A stretch of 46,746 bases of DNA, taken from assembly GCA_949290445.1 (NCBI GenBank), contig CASERW010000018.1, positions 1-46,746 of the forward strand, read 5' to 3'. Below are positions 1 through 7,947 of the stretch, piece by piece (within the stretch, counting starts at the first letter, position 1; each line of letters begins with the position of its first letter). The notes beneath the pieces were generated by a model. It saw nothing but the letters and a program-made list of their open reading frames with translations. It was not told the origin of the DNA and did not search any database. The position numbers were made by a program, and so were the translations under genes. This DNA comes from Aeriscardovia aeriphila (lineage in GTDB: Bacteria; Actinomycetota; Actinomycetes; Actinomycetales; Bifidobacteriaceae).

Positions 1-1078
1 TCACCTCCAAGCACACCGAGCCCTCAAACAGGCCGATTGCCGCACCCATCGCCGTCTCCAACTGCACCACCTGCGGCGAGTCGGGGTTCGTCGGGTCGAC
101 AGTCTTGGTGTTGCGAATGACAGGCAGCGGCAAAATGCCGTTGTATTCGGCAAGCTTCGCCTTCAAAGCGTCAATGCGCACCCAAATGTTATTGGTGTTG
201 AAGTACGGGTGACGCTTGATGTCGGTAGCTTTCGCAAGGTCAGCCTTAGGCACCTGGCTCATTTCGCGTAAGCGAATCGTGCCGGTAGTCTTGTCGAAAA
301 CGAACTGGCCGCCTTTCACATCAGCCTGGGTTTTCCGCGCCACCTCAACCATAAACGGCGCGCCAGTCTGGGCAAAGTAGCCGGCAACACTGGAGCTAGG
401 GCGAGCACCCAGATTATCAGAGTTGGAGATGAACAAGTAACGAATACCTGCCTTCTCCAGCGTGTCGAGAATGCCAGAATCCGACAGCGTGGCGTACACA
501 TCGCCGTGACCTGGTGGGCACCACTCCAAATCAGGGTTTTCTGGCCAGCTGACAGGCTCCCCAGTTTCGGCAAGAATCTTGGGTTCGCGATGCTGCAAGA
601 TTTCCACCGGAATGTCGGTTTGCTTGAAATGGCGGTTGCGTCGCACCACGGAAAGAGTGTCCTTCGAGGTGCGATACGAGTTCATGAAGATGAGAGGCAG
701 GTCAACACCTTGCGACGAGCGGGTTGCCACAACCTGACCCAAGATGATGTCCAAAAAGCGCATCGGCCTGCCCTTGTGCAAGCGCACGGGCAGCAGCGAC
801 TTCGCTTTGGACAGGCCCATCGACGTTCCCAAGCCGCCGTTGAGCTTGAGGAACGCGGTGTGCGCGAGGGCTTCGTGAGCGTCCTCTGCGCTGATCGTCG
901 TCATCACTTCGGCGATAGAGGGAAGCTGCTTGAGTGGTTTAACGTTTTCCTCGGCGATGAAGCCAGAACGGTCAGATTCCCACTGGTGGTAGTTATGCGT
1001 AAACGCGGTAATAGCAACGTCGCTCATCCCGTCTGCGCGCATCCTGGCGATGGCATCATTCAGGCCCTGAACGCTCAT
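1..1078 (-). CDS. ugpA: UTP-glucose-1-phosphate uridylyltransferase, 3' part cut by window edge
   Basis: This gene makes UDP-glucose from UTP and glucose-1-phosphate in the cytoplasm, feeding galactose metabolism and glycan synthesis. The frame is open from an ATG at 1078 to the window edge, giving 359 codons of a family that is usually about 470 residues long. The nucleotide-binding signature LNGGLGTSMGLSKAKSLLPV lies near residue 80. The motif SNSDNLGA and the later GGQFVF segment match the eukaryotic-type UGPase family (PF01704), not the bacterial GalU type. A ribosome site AAAGGAAGG sits just upstream of the ATG. The symbol follows bifidobacterial usage. The family call is firm; only the C-terminus is unseen. 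Confidence 0.93.
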   Translation of the reverse strand, partial: MSVQGLNDAIARMRADGMSDVAITAFTHNYHQWESDRSGFIAEENVKPLKQLPSIAEVMTTISAEDAHEALAHTAFLKLNGGLGTSMGLSKAKSLLPVRLHKGRPMRFLDIILGQVVATRSSQGVDLPLIFMNSYRTSKDTLSVVRRNRHFKQTDIPVEILQHREPKILAETGEPVSWPENPDLEWCPPGHGDVYATLSDSGILDTLEKAGIRYLFISNSDNLGARPSSSVAGYFAQTGAPFMVEVARKTQADVKGGQFVFDKTTGTIRLREMSQVPKADLAKATDIKRHPYFNTNNIWVRIDALKAKLAEYNGILPLPVIRNTKTVDPTNPDSPQVVQLETAMGAAIGLFEGSVCLEV

Positions 1079-1526
1079 GGGACCTTCCTTTCTCTGAGCA
1101 GTTTGGGAGCTCAAGCCTTGAGCTTGCTCGCTTGCCCTGGTGACTAGCTTAACGGCTAATCAAGCTCACACTGGTCTCGCTGAGCGACCAGCTAAGCTCA
1201 CGTTTACCAACTGCTTTCCCATCGGTATTCGTCAGGTTTTCTATTCTACGGATTAGAGCAGCTTAGTGGTACCTCTTCCCCACTTTTGTTGATTTTCGTT
1301 ACGATTTCCCCGCGCTCACGTCACTTTTCCTGCCTAATTGTCATGAATTGTGGGCAAAATGATCATTTTTGTTCGATTTTGTTCGTTGCTGTCAGCTCAC
1401 AAGGTCGGCGCGCCTCGCCCTCCTCCCACAGGCTGGAATACAATGGACTTGCTGGATGATTTGAGAAGGCTGGCAATCTCGAGGAATTTCCTAAGATTGC
1501 CAATAACGCGAGCAAAGGAGCGAGCA
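1079..1526. other. Gene gap with two inverted repeats between ugpA and a small plus-strand gene
   Basis: This 448-base stretch separates two divergent genes, so it should hold both promoters. A palindrome at 1171-1191 has arms CTGGTC and GACCAG around a 9-base spacer, and AGCTCAC occurs on either side of it, which is operator-like for ugpA. A second inverted repeat at 1471-1502 has 9-base arms TGGCAATCT and AGATTGCCA and lies just before the ribosome site of the next gene. I see no convincing longer gene here. Confidence 0.5.
1471..1502 (+). promoter_or_regulatory. Stem-loop in the leader of the 78-residue protein gene
   Basis: Perfect 9-base arms at 1471-1479 and 1494-1502 enclose a smaller AGGA/TCCT pairing. 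The stem ends about 10 bases before the AAAGGAG ribosome site at 1513-1519. It has no T-run after it, so it is more likely an operator or a leader structure than a terminator. Its function is inferred only from position. Confidence 0.4.
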
Positions 1527-1763
1527 ATGGATATTCAGATTGCGAAGAAGATCACCATGGGCATGAGTTGGGCAGCAGCTGCAGCGCACATAGTGTCGGC
1601 CGTTATGGCCTTGGTGAAGGATAAGGATGCCAAGAAGGCGTCGTATCACCTGATTTTGAGCTTCACGAGCGCGATCACTGCTGTGGTGGTCGACCAGCTG
1701 CAACCTGATACTAAGGCTGACGCTTCCGAGGCTGCCGACGCCAACGACGCCGCGAAATCGTAA
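1527..1763 (+). CDS. Small hypothetical protein with hydrophobic helices
   Basis: I do not recognise this 78-residue protein. The ATG at 1527 is preceded by a good ribosome site (AAAGGAG, 1513-1519), which is the best evidence that it is real; the frame stays open upstream but without a better start. Residues 12-30 (GMSWAAAAAHIVSAVMALV) and about 38-57 (HLILSFTSAITAVVVDQL) are hydrophobic or amphipathic, separated by a charged KDKDAKK linker. The tail is rich in Asp and Ala. It may be a small membrane-associated or helical-bundle protein. It opens the accessory strip between ugpA and cmk-der. Confidence 0.6.
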   Translation: MDIQIAKKITMGMSWAAAAAHIVSAVMALVKDKDAKKASYHLILSFTSAITAVVVDQLQPDTKADASEAADANDAAKS

Positions 1764-1895
1764 GTTCAGTAATCAATTAATGCCTCCCAGCACAAGGCGT
1801 TTGCTGTTTAAGATCAGACTCAGCTGCTCGCTGGCAGAATTCCGTTCACTGCTGTTTACCGCTATTCCTGTTTTGGGTTGAAGAAAGTAATTGCA

Positions 1896-2084
1896 ATGGA
1901 TAATCATTATCTGAGTTTTTCACAAGTAGCAGAGCTTCTCGGAGTTCCCTCAGGTTCTTTGTCGGGCTATAAGCTTCCCGAACCTGATGTGTGGATCGGA
2001 CGCACGCGCGGATGGAGTAAGGCCACGATTGAAGAGTGGAATGCGAACCGCCCAGGCCATGGTGGTAGGCCACGAAAGCAGTAA
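1896..2084 (+). CDS. Small AlpA/MerR-like helix-turn-helix DNA-binding protein
   Basis: This protein of about 62 residues has a winged-helix fold of the AlpA/excisionase type. It starts with YLSFSQVAELLGVPSGSLSGY (first helix and recognition helix), followed by PEPDVWIGRTRGWSKATIEEW and a basic Gly-Arg-rich tail (RPGHGGRPRKQ). Similar short proteins are widespread in actinobacterial chromosomes and in integrated elements, where they act as small regulators or recombination directionality factors. The ATG at 1896 is preferred; an in-frame TTG at 1878 would add six residues but has no better ribosome site. Its target is unknown. Nearby small genes and tRNA pieces would fit an element remnant, though a resident regulator is equally possible. 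Confidence 0.65.
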   Translation: MDNHYLSFSQVAELLGVPSGSLSGYKLPEPDVWIGRTRGWSKATIEEWNANRPGHGGRPRKQ

Positions 2085-2185
2085 TGCCAGCAAGCAAACT
2101 GAGTGACCGCTTCATCGCTCAATTTCAGGGCGTTCCCCATCGAACGGCCTTACACAACTCGTTTGCTTATCTTGGTTGTGAACTG

Positions 2186-2219
2186 ACTGCCCTATCGTTG
2201 TGAGCAACGAGGCGGCAGT
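2186..2219. other. Imperfect stem-loop between convergent small genes
   Basis: Arms ACTGCC and GGCAGT enclose an inner CGTTG/CAACG stem. It lies in the 180-base gap between the HTH gene (plus) and the next minus-strand gene. No T-run follows on either side, so a terminator role is only a guess. Confidence 0.3.
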
Positions 2220-2264
2220 ACAATCGCTTTCTCTTGCATGTACAAATGGCGGCAGGAGCTTGCG

Positions 2265-2501
2265 TCACTTAAAGACATCATCTAATGTCCCATTCGCTTT
2301 ACGCACGTCATATTCTTCTGCCACTGTGATAGTTGAAAATGGCTTTCCCTCTAGATAGAGCTTGTATGAGTATTTACTAACCCACTCTTGCTTCTCTTTG
2401 GGATAGGGTTTAATACCCATAATCTCATTAGTCCGTTTAATGACTTCTGGATCAGTTATTGGTGTCAGAGGCCAGTCCCTCATGAACTCTTGAGATGGCA
2501 T
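2265..2501 (-). CDS. Hypothetical protein of 78 residues
   Basis: I do not recognise this protein. The start chosen is the ATG at 2501 because the ribosome site GAGAGGTG lies six bases before it; a GTG at 2510 in the same frame would overlap that site. The sequence begins MPSQEFMRDWPLTPITDPEV and continues with a polar, charged region and YSYKLYLEGKPF. There is no signal peptide, membrane segment or known motif. The high Lys and Glu content and lower GC differ from the core genes of the window, which suggests an accessory or phage-like origin. It sits in the same minus-strand run as the two genes to its right. Confidence 0.55.
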   Translation of the reverse strand: MPSQEFMRDWPLTPITDPEVIKRTNEIMGIKPYPKEKQEWVSKYSYKLYLEGKPFSTITVAEEYDVRKANGTLDDVFK

Positions 2502-2533
2502 CGTAATCACCTCTCATTTGAATTAATCCAAGA

Positions 2534-2626
2534 TTAGGTACTAATTCGCCTTCTGACAATCTTCCCATACCGCTCAGTTCTCAATGTCATCACTTCAGCG
2601 GGTGTGGTTGCGTTGGTTTTGCTCAT
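2534..2626 (-). CDS. Very short hypothetical protein (30 residues)
   Basis: The product would be MSKTNATTPAEVMTLRTERY followed by a basic end. A longer in-frame reading exists but would run through a terminator hairpin at 2661-2687, so the ATG at 2626 with the ribosome-like GGGAAGG before it is preferred. It is too short to assign. It could be a real small protein of the accessory strip or chance. Confidence 0.3.
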   Translation of the reverse strand: MSKTNATTPAEVMTLRTERYGKIVRRRIST

Positions 2627-2660
2627 ATAAGCCTTCCCTCTTAAGCCTGTTTCAGGCATG

Positions 2661-2687
2661 AAAAAAGGCAGCACGTGCGGACTGCCT
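2661..2687 (-). terminator. Rho-independent terminator
   Basis: On the minus strand the arms AGGCAG and CTGCCT close a loop and are followed by six T residues (2661-2666 read as T). It would end transcripts coming from the 105-residue protein gene and the tRNA-like fragment to its right. Confidence 0.7.
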
Positions 2688-2693
2688 ATCACG

Positions 2694-2746
2694 TGAGTGC
2701 AGTGGAATCGAACCACCTCAAGCCACCGACTGGCACACCCTACTCA
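2694..2746 (-). other. tRNA-like fragment (T-arm and partial acceptor stem)
   Basis: Read on the minus strand, GTGG-TTCGATT-CCAC (2702-2716) is a textbook tRNA T-arm with the invariant TTCGANT loop. TGAGT (2742-2746) can pair with ACTCA (2694-2698) as a short acceptor-like stem. The D arm and anticodon arm cannot be placed in the roughly 25 bases between. This resembles a truncated tRNA or an attachment-site remnant left by an integrated element; it differs from the nearby tRNA-Pro, so that gene is not the source. Confidence 0.4.
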
Positions 2747-3057
2747 TCAGTAAGCTTCAACTTCTTAAACACCTCAGCCTCATCAGGAAGCACTACGTAA
2801 TGATTTGGGTACATATCAACGTCATCGCCATCATGAGAAAACCACCCCCGCAATCCCTCCCAATCATCGTAAGATACTGGAATTTCATAATCAGCAAAGT
2901 AGTTCATGGCAGCATAGAGCGCGATCGCCAATTCTCCACCCTGAGCCATATCTTCAACATCCCAGGCAACATCTTTATCACCAGATTGGCGAATACACTT
3001 TGCAAGGCTAAACGCGAGCTGATAATCAGGATCCTTAAGCAATTCTGGTGTAATCAT
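2740..3057 (-). CDS. Hypothetical acidic protein of 105 residues
   Basis: I do not recognise this protein. It is acidic and helical, starting MITPELLKDPDYQLAFSLAK, with a central GGELAIALYAAMNYFADYE stretch and a C-terminal part rich in Asp and Tyr. No membrane segment or catalytic motif is visible. The ATG at 3057 has the ribosome site GGTGAAGG immediately upstream. Length, acidity and neighbours suggest a small accessory or phage-type gene. Its stop codon overlaps the 5' arm of the tRNA-like fragment, and a terminator follows. Confidence 0.6.
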   Translation of the reverse strand: MITPELLKDPDYQLAFSLAKCIRQSGDKDVAWDVEDMAQGGELAIALYAAMNYFADYEIPVSYDDWEGLRGWFSHDGDDVDMYPNHYVVLPDEAEVFKKLKLTDE

Positions 3058-3196
3058 CCTTCACCACCATTCAACGGGCAAATTATCGTAATTTTATCAC
3101 CACTACACTGAGGCAGAATTCGTTTTCTTCAACTGCTGCATAAGCTAGGCCGTGGACACATTTTGGACACAGTTTTCAGAAAGAGAGGACAATTCG

Positions 3197-3228
3197 TGCC
3201 CACACCATGCCCACACCATGCCCACATT
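3197..3228. repeat. Three tandem copies of an 11-base unit
   Basis: The unit is GCCCACACCAT, repeated almost perfectly three times. It sits between the accessory genes and tRNA-Pro. Confidence 0.7.
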
Positions 3229-3319
3229 TTGACTCAATTCCCGAAATAACCACGCCAAAACTCAGATAGCAAAAGCTAAGCCGCACAACGGTTGAGAGCC
3301 TAAAAGCCAGTATAAACAA

Positions 3320-3359
3320 AAGAAAAACCCGCTATTACAAGGGTTTGCAATAGCGGGTT
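3320..3359 (-). terminator. Terminator of tRNA-Pro
   Basis: Perfect 11-base arms AACCCGCTATT (3326-3336) and AATAGCGGGTT (3349-3359) are followed on the minus strand by TTTTTCTTTTG. It lies directly 3' of tRNA-Pro. Confidence 0.88.
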
Positions 3360-3364
3360 GAATG

Positions 3365-3438
3365 TCGGACCAACGGGATTTGAACCCGTGACCCCTTGTC
3401 CCCCAGACAAGTGCGCTACCAAGCTGCGCTATGATCCG
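3365..3438 (-). tRNA. tRNA-Pro (anticodon GGG)
   Basis: The acceptor stem CGGATCA/TGGTCCG, the anticodon arm CTTGT-CTGGGGG-ACAAG with anticodon GGG, and the T-loop TTCAAAT are all present. The 74-base gene has no encoded CCA. A strong terminator follows. tRNA genes of this kind are common integration targets, which is relevant because small accessory genes lie on its 3' side. Confidence 0.95.
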
Positions 3439-3495
3439 AACGGTGTCAAGGTCGGAGAAAACAAAAGCTTACTGATGCAGAGTTAACAGTAGCCC

Positions 3496-3942
3496 TTATT
3501 TCTCGCTCTCTGTTTCATCGTCATATTCGAATTCAACAGGAATTCCCTTTTCACCAAGCTTCATTGCTGCTTGGCGCATCGTAGCATTCAAAATGCCGAT
3601 GTCACCATACTCTGGCTTATTGCCATAGTAGCGAGCACGGTTTCGATAATAAGTCAACTTAGCGACAGGAATGTTCTGGTCGCTTCCCTGACGAGCTTCC
3701 GCCTCATTCATCTTGTCAACATGAAGATTCACGATCTTGTTCACAGTGTTAATCTGCTTGGCGCGCAAATCTTCCAGTACCTCCCAGGCATGGTCCGAAG
3801 GGTGGTACCTGACGGCGGACTCATTGGGGTTCTCCCAATACTGGATAGTAGCAATGTTCTTATGAAGCAACGCTGCCAGCGAACCGGTGCTGATCCCGAT
3901 TAGCTCACGCAGTGCTTTCCAATCAGCTTTTGATCTCTGCAT
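3496..3942 (-). CDS. Helix-turn-helix protein, YdiL/DUF1870-like
   Basis: This is a 148-residue protein. Its N-terminal 60 residues (ALRELIGISTGSLAALLHKN, then IQYWENPNE) read like an XRE-type helix-turn-helix of the YdiL/DUF1870 group, in which a WEN motif follows the recognition helix. The middle is helical and charged (INTVNKIVNLHVDKMNEAEA), and the end is very acidic. The role is probably DNA binding; the target is unknown. No ribosome site precedes the ATG at 3942, but a TAAAAT box about ten bases upstream would suit a leaderless transcript. Its placement beside tRNA-Pro within the accessory strip suggests possible acquisition. Confidence 0.6.
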   Translation of the reverse strand: MQRSKADWKALRELIGISTGSLAALLHKNIATIQYWENPNESAVRYHPSDHAWEVLEDLRAKQINTVNKIVNLHVDKMNEAEARQGSDQNIPVAKLTYYRNRARYYGNKPEYGDIGILNATMRQAAMKLGEKGIPVEFEYDDETESEK

Positions 3943-4090
3943 AATGATTGATTTTACCGAAAACTCGATAAATTTTCCTTATTCCTTCCTGAAAGATTTA
4001 AGAGAATCTTTGTGGACGGTAACCTGCTTGTTAAGAGTCGTTGCGAAAAAGAAATAATTGAGCGCTCACACACCTCAAGCTATGGAGATA

Positions 4091-4100
4091 CCCCCCCCCC
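4091..4100. repeat. Ten-C homopolymer tract
   Basis: Ten consecutive C residues lie in the 236-base gap between the HTH gene and the 138-residue protein gene. Such tracts slip during replication and can vary expression. No promoter elements were placed with confidence around it. Confidence 0.9.
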
Positions 4101-4178
4101 GCTCAATTCACTCAAATCGCGATATTACGAGGGTTTAAGGCTCTCCACTGGACAGGAAAACTCGAAGTGTAAACTTTT

Positions 4179-4595
4179 TCAGTTCTTCTTAAACAGCGAC
4201 ATTAACTTTCCTAACACTCCGGACACGCCAGAATCAGAAGAAGTATTTTCCGGCGTGTCGTCATCCTCAACCAGAGGATGCGTAGGCGTGCCCGGTGCCG
4301 AATCAACAACATCCAACACACGCACACCATTGAGGCAGAACGGGTTCACAGCAGCAACCAGAGGAAGTCCCGCCTCATCAGAGAGATACTGCGCCACGAC
4401 ATCAGGAACAGGCTTACCCTCCCACTCATCATGTAAGAATCTCTCCGCAGGAGTTGGGTTCGTAAAAGTGATGGTCAGAGTGTTCTCAATCAGTCGATAC
4501 TGCGGAGCCACACCGTCAGCCACATACCCTTGCAGCTTCAACGGCATTTTTGCTCGAGCCCCGTTCCAAATGGCAACAGGAGTTTTGCGAGCCAT
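4179..4595 (-). CDS. Hypothetical protein of 138 residues
   Basis: I do not recognise this protein. The start is the ATG at 4595, fixed by the strong ribosome site GAGGAGG nine bases upstream; a longer frame would begin inside that site. The N-terminal two thirds are globular and mixed alpha/beta (RKTPVAIWNGARAKMPLKLQ, then ENTLTITFTNPTPAERFLHD). The following part is Ser-, Thr- and Asp-rich and low in complexity, and the protein ends with VLGKLMSLFKKN, which could be an amphipathic helix. It lies just before cmk-der on the same strand but has a separate upstream gap. No function can be proposed. Confidence 0.6.
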   Translation of the reverse strand: MARKTPVAIWNGARAKMPLKLQGYVADGVAPQYRLIENTLTITFTNPTPAERFLHDEWEGKPVPDVVAQYLSDEAGLPLVAAVNPFCLNGVRVLDVVDSAPGTPTHPLVEDDDTPENTSSDSGVSGVLGKLMSLFKKN

Positions 4596-4664
4596 GATGA
4601 CCTCCTCTTTCATAGCGCATACTTATGTTGCGCTGGTAAATCTTAGTGTGTTGTTGTGAACTGG

Positions 4665-6833
4665 TTAACGGCGTTTGTCATTCTTTCGCTTCTCACGAAC
4701 ACGCACAGAAATCTGGATCGGCGTGCCCTCGAAACCAAAAGTTTCGCGCAACTGATGCTCCAAATAACGGCGATAACCCGGATCCAAGAAGCCCGTGGTA
4801 AAGATCACGAAACGAGGAGGACGAGTACCCGCCTGTGTCGCAAACAAAATACGAGGCTGCTTGCCACCGCGCAGAGGGTGCGGATGCGCCTGCTGGATCT
4901 TACCCAAGAACGAGTTGAGCTTTGACGTCGAAATACGCTGATCCCACGAGTTGAGCGCAGTGTTCATCGCATCAGCCAAACGGTTGGTATGCCAGCCAGT
5001 CTTGGCAGAAAGATTAACACGCTGCGCCCACGTCACCTGCGTGAACTCACTCTCATACAGTCGCTCCAGGCGAGCACGAGAGAAAGTATCCAACAAATCC
5101 CACTTATTGAACACGATCACAATAGCGCGACCCGCGTCAACAGCCTGGCTCATCACACGAAGGTCCTGTACAGAAATCGGCTGAGATACATCAAAGAGAA
5201 CCAAGCACAGTTCCGCGCGTTCAATAGCAGCTTGCGTGCGCAAACTCGAATAGTACTCCGCACCCGAAAGCTTGTTCATATGGCGCTTAATACCAGCAGT
5301 GTCAATCACCTGCCACTTCTTACCGCCAATTTCAACAACCTCATCAATCGGGTCGCGGGTAGTTCCGGCAATATCGGTCACCACGGCACGCTCCGAATGG
5401 GAAAGCTGATTGAGAAGGCTCGACTTACCCACATTCGGCTTACCGATTAAAGCCACACGACGGAAATTCGACGAAGAGAGCAAACCAGAGGTGTGCTCCG
5501 CATTCTTCAACATCGTCATGCACGCATCCAACAGGTCACCCACACCCTTGCCATGCATAGCAGAAATCGGGTACGGCTCACCCATACCCAAACGCCAAAA
5601 GTCAGACGCTTCAGCAAAATCACGCACGTCATCCAGCTTGTTGACAGCAACCGTCACCGGCTTCTTCGACTTGCGCAACATACGAACCATGCGCTGGTCC
5701 ATATCCGTCAAACCAGTCTGAGCATCCACCACCAGAAGCACAGCATCAGCAAGCTCAACAGCAATCTCCGCCTGGTTCGCAACCTCAGAGTCGATACCTT
5801 CGACGCCCGCTTCCCAACCGCCAGTGTCGACGACCAAGAAGTCGGAACCATTCCAGTTGGCCTCATAGCTCACACGATCGCGCGTCACACCTGGCTTATT
5901 CTCCACCACAGCAGCCTTGCGGCCCAAAATGCGGTTGACCAGCGTGGACTTACCCACATTTGGACGGCCAACCACCGCGAGCACACCAACTGGTTTCTGA
6001 TAATCTAGGAGGCTCTCATCCTCCAGCGAGCCGCCGGAAAGCAAAGCGCGATCCTCATCGGAAAGCTCATACTCCTCCAAATCAGCATCAGAGAGCACTT
6101 CACCCGGATACAGCCTCTCAAACTCGGCATCCGGCAAAGGAAGGTCCTGCGCAACAAAAGCCTGGTCGACAATACGGCGGAAGGAATCCAGCGTCTGCTG
6201 CAAATCCATATGCGTGTTGTCAATAGTGATCACGCCTTCAGCAGCGCTCGTGAAATTGTTGACCTGAGAGTCAGCAGCGTCGCGAGTAGCCACGTCGTCC
6301 TTACCCGACTGGCCCTGCTGAGCCTGATGGTTACGGCGAGCCTGACGCACCTCTTCCGAGGCTGTCAGCAGCACGCGAACCTCAGCGCGAGGGGCGACAA
6401 CCGTCGTGATATCGCGACCTTCCGCCACAATGCCCAAGCCTTGAGAGAAGGAATCAGGATCAGCCTGAGCTTCGATCTCCTTGCGCTGTGCGGCGATGAG
6501 AAGCTCGCGAACCTGAGGAATGGCGGCCACTTGGGAAACGTGGGCGCTCACTTCCTCGCTGTGCATTTGGCTGGTCACATCCTCATCGTCACTGACCACG
6601 GCAGGCTCCTGCGGGTCAATGACGAAGGTGACGTGGTTATCCAAGAAGTCGCGAACAGCATCAACCACAGCTTGAGGCTCGTCCAAGGCGACGCCTTCCT
6701 TTAAGCACCACCAGGTTGCTGCTCGGTACATGGCACCAGTGTCGAGGTATGCCAATCCGTATTCGTCGGCGAGCTGGCGTGAAACGCTGGACTTGCCGAC
6801 TCCTGCTGGGCCGTCGATTGCGATGCAGATCAC
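4665..6833 (-). CDS. cmk-der: Fused cytidylate kinase and ribosome-assembly GTPase Der (EngA)
   Basis: This 722-residue protein joins two enzymes that are separate in most bacteria. Residues 1-225 are cytidylate kinase, which phosphorylates CMP and dCMP: P-loop GPAGVGKSS at 8-16, DTGAMYRA at 31-38 and EGRD near 138-141. After an acidic linker (about 230-280) comes Der, a 50S assembly factor with two G domains (GRPNVGKST near 289-297 and GKPNVGKSS near 464-472, each followed by a DTG or DTAG motif and an NK-D motif). A C-terminal KH-like domain follows. The fusion is known in bifidobacteria. It overlaps the upstream pseudouridine synthase gene by four bases, so the two are translationally coupled. 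Confidence 0.96.
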   Translation of the reverse strand: MICIAIDGPAGVGKSSVSRQLADEYGLAYLDTGAMYRAATWWCLKEGVALDEPQAVVDAVRDFLDNHVTFVIDPQEPAVVSDDEDVTSQMHSEEVSAHVSQVAAIPQVRELLIAAQRKEIEAQADPDSFSQGLGIVAEGRDITTVVAPRAEVRVLLTASEEVRQARRNHQAQQGQSGKDDVATRDAADSQVNNFTSAAEGVITIDNTHMDLQQTLDSFRRIVDQAFVAQDLPLPDAEFERLYPGEVLSDADLEEYELSDEDRALLSGGSLEDESLLDYQKPVGVLAVVGRPNVGKSTLVNRILGRKAAVVENKPGVTRDRVSYEANWNGSDFLVVDTGGWEAGVEGIDSEVANQAEIAVELADAVLLVVDAQTGLTDMDQRMVRMLRKSKKPVTVAVNKLDDVRDFAEASDFWRLGMGEPYPISAMHGKGVGDLLDACMTMLKNAEHTSGLLSSSNFRRVALIGKPNVGKSSLLNQLSHSERAVVTDIAGTTRDPIDEVVEIGGKKWQVIDTAGIKRHMNKLSGAEYYSSLRTQAAIERAELCLVLFDVSQPISVQDLRVMSQAVDAGRAIVIVFNKWDLLDTFSRARLERLYESEFTQVTWAQRVNLSAKTGWHTNRLADAMNTALNSWDQRISTSKLNSFLGKIQQAHPHPLRGGKQPRILFATQAGTRPPRFVIFTTGFLDPGYRRYLEHQLRETFGFEGTPIQISVRVREKRKNDKRR

Positions 6834-7777
6834 AGGCCTACCTCCTTCTCCAACTTCTTGACCTCAGGAAGGGTCAAAATACGGTAACTGCCCGGCTTCA
6901 CTCCGTCGAGGCGGATCGGGCCGATTTGCGTGCGCATCAGGCGGGTCACTGGGTAGCCAACGGCTTCGAGCATGCGGCGAACGATGCGGTTCTTACCCGA
7001 GTGCAGCACTACCTTGACGACCGAGTGCTCGCGTGTTGCGGATACGACGTGCGCTTCGTCGCATTTAATCCAGCCGTCTTTGAGGTGCACGCCTTGGGTG
7101 ACGAGGCGGCGCACGGTGGCGCGAGGAATGTTGCCGCGAACGGTGGCGATATATGTTTTGGCGATTTCGTAACGCGGGTGCATGACGTGTTCGGCGAGTT
7201 CGCCGTCGTTGGTCATGAGGATGAGGCCTTCGGAATCGTAATCGAGGCGGCCCATGTGGAAGATGCGTGGGTAGCCGTCGCCAATGATGTCGCGAAGAGT
7301 CCAGCGTCCCTTCTGGTCATCCATGGCGGAGAGCACTTGGCGTGGCTTGTTCAGGGCCAAAGTGATGTGCTTATCGTCGAGGTGTACGCGCGAGCCGTCA
7401 ACCTTGATGGTCTGCTTGTCGGGGAAAACTCGGGTTCCCAGGGTGGTGACGAGTTCGCCGTCGATTTCAACGCGGCCTTCGGCAATCAGCTGCTCGCACT
7501 TTCTGCGAGAACCGTAGCCGGCCTGCGCGAGGAGCTTTTGCAGGCGCACTCCTTCGACCTGTTCGCTGGGGTTGGTGCCGTGGGAACCGGGGTCGACGGG
7601 GTGAAGCTTGGAAATATCAATGGGCTCGTGTGCCATGCGCTGTGTTGCAGCGTTGGCCGAGCGGCGTGCGATGGCGCGGCGTGCTGCCGAGCGGTTCGCT
7701 TGTTTCGCTTGTGAAGAGTTGTGTGCGGTTTGACGACCGCCGTGAGCGCTTAGAGCGCGAGAGTATTGATGTGGCAT
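6830..7777 (-). CDS. rluB: RsuA/RluB-family rRNA pseudouridine synthase
   Basis: The enzyme isomerises a specific uridine in ribosomal RNA, most likely 23S. The 315-residue protein has an N-terminal basic, low-complexity extension (1-70), an S4 RNA-binding domain (about 76-120, [20 protein letters not shown]), then the RsuA/RluB catalytic domain with the [10 protein letters not shown] motif (catalytic Asp near 179). A later [17 protein letters not shown] segment is typical of the family. The ribosome site GGGAG precedes the ATG at 7777. The stop overlaps the start of cmk-der, so the two form an operon linking rRNA modification with 50S assembly. RluB is the best family guess; RluE/RluF cannot be excluded. 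Confidence 0.88.
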   Translation of the reverse strand: MPHQYSRALSAHGGRQTAHNSSQAKQANRSAARRAIARRSANAATQRMAHEPIDISKLHPVDPGSHGTNPSEQVEGVRLQKLLAQAGYGSRRKCEQLIAEGRVEIDGELVTTLGTRVFPDKQTIKVDGSRVHLDDKHITLALNKPRQVLSAMDDQKGRWTLRDIIGDGYPRIFHMGRLDYDSEGLILMTNDGELAEHVMHPRYEIAKTYIATVRGNIPRATVRRLVTQGVHLKDGWIKCDEAHVVSATREHSVVKVVLHSGKNRIVRRMLEAVGYPVTRLMRTQIGPIRLDGVKPGSYRILTLPEVKKLEKEVGL

Positions 7778-7886
7778 CGTTCTCCCAACGTGACCAGTGT
7801 TCCTCTTGTGTGTGCGCAGTGGTGTGCGTGCATATGCGCATTCTTGTCGGCAATTCCCAGCCTTTTCCCACGTTTATTGGTAAGGC

Positions 7887-7934
7887 TTGGTATACCGTAG
7901 ATATGTAATGCAGATTTTCTGCAAGGCATACCAA
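7887..7934 (+). promoter_or_regulatory. Nested stem-loop in the leader of the MIP channel gene
   Basis: Outer arms TTGGTAT (7887-7893) and ATACCAA (7928-7934) enclose an inner hairpin TGCAG/CTGCA (7909-7913 and 7919-7923). The outer 3' arm overlaps the first two bases of the AAAGG ribosome site (7933-7937), so folding could limit translation. It might instead be a double-stranded operator. Function is inferred from position. Confidence 0.45.
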
Positions 7935-7947
7935 AGGTTAAGTATAT

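Larger units (their letters stand above)
3058..3364. other. Non-coding stretch with short repeats and a possible integrase tail
   Basis: This stretch of about 300 bases holds an 11-base tandem repeat (GCCCACACCAT unit, 3197-3228), a repeated TTTGGACACA-type word near 3153-3172, and the terminator of tRNA-Pro. On the minus strand a short open frame ends at 3129 with KTVSKMCPRPSLCSS, which is reminiscent of the C-terminal tail of some tyrosine integrases. This is weak evidence and nothing upstream of the tail is recognisable. Confidence 0.3.
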
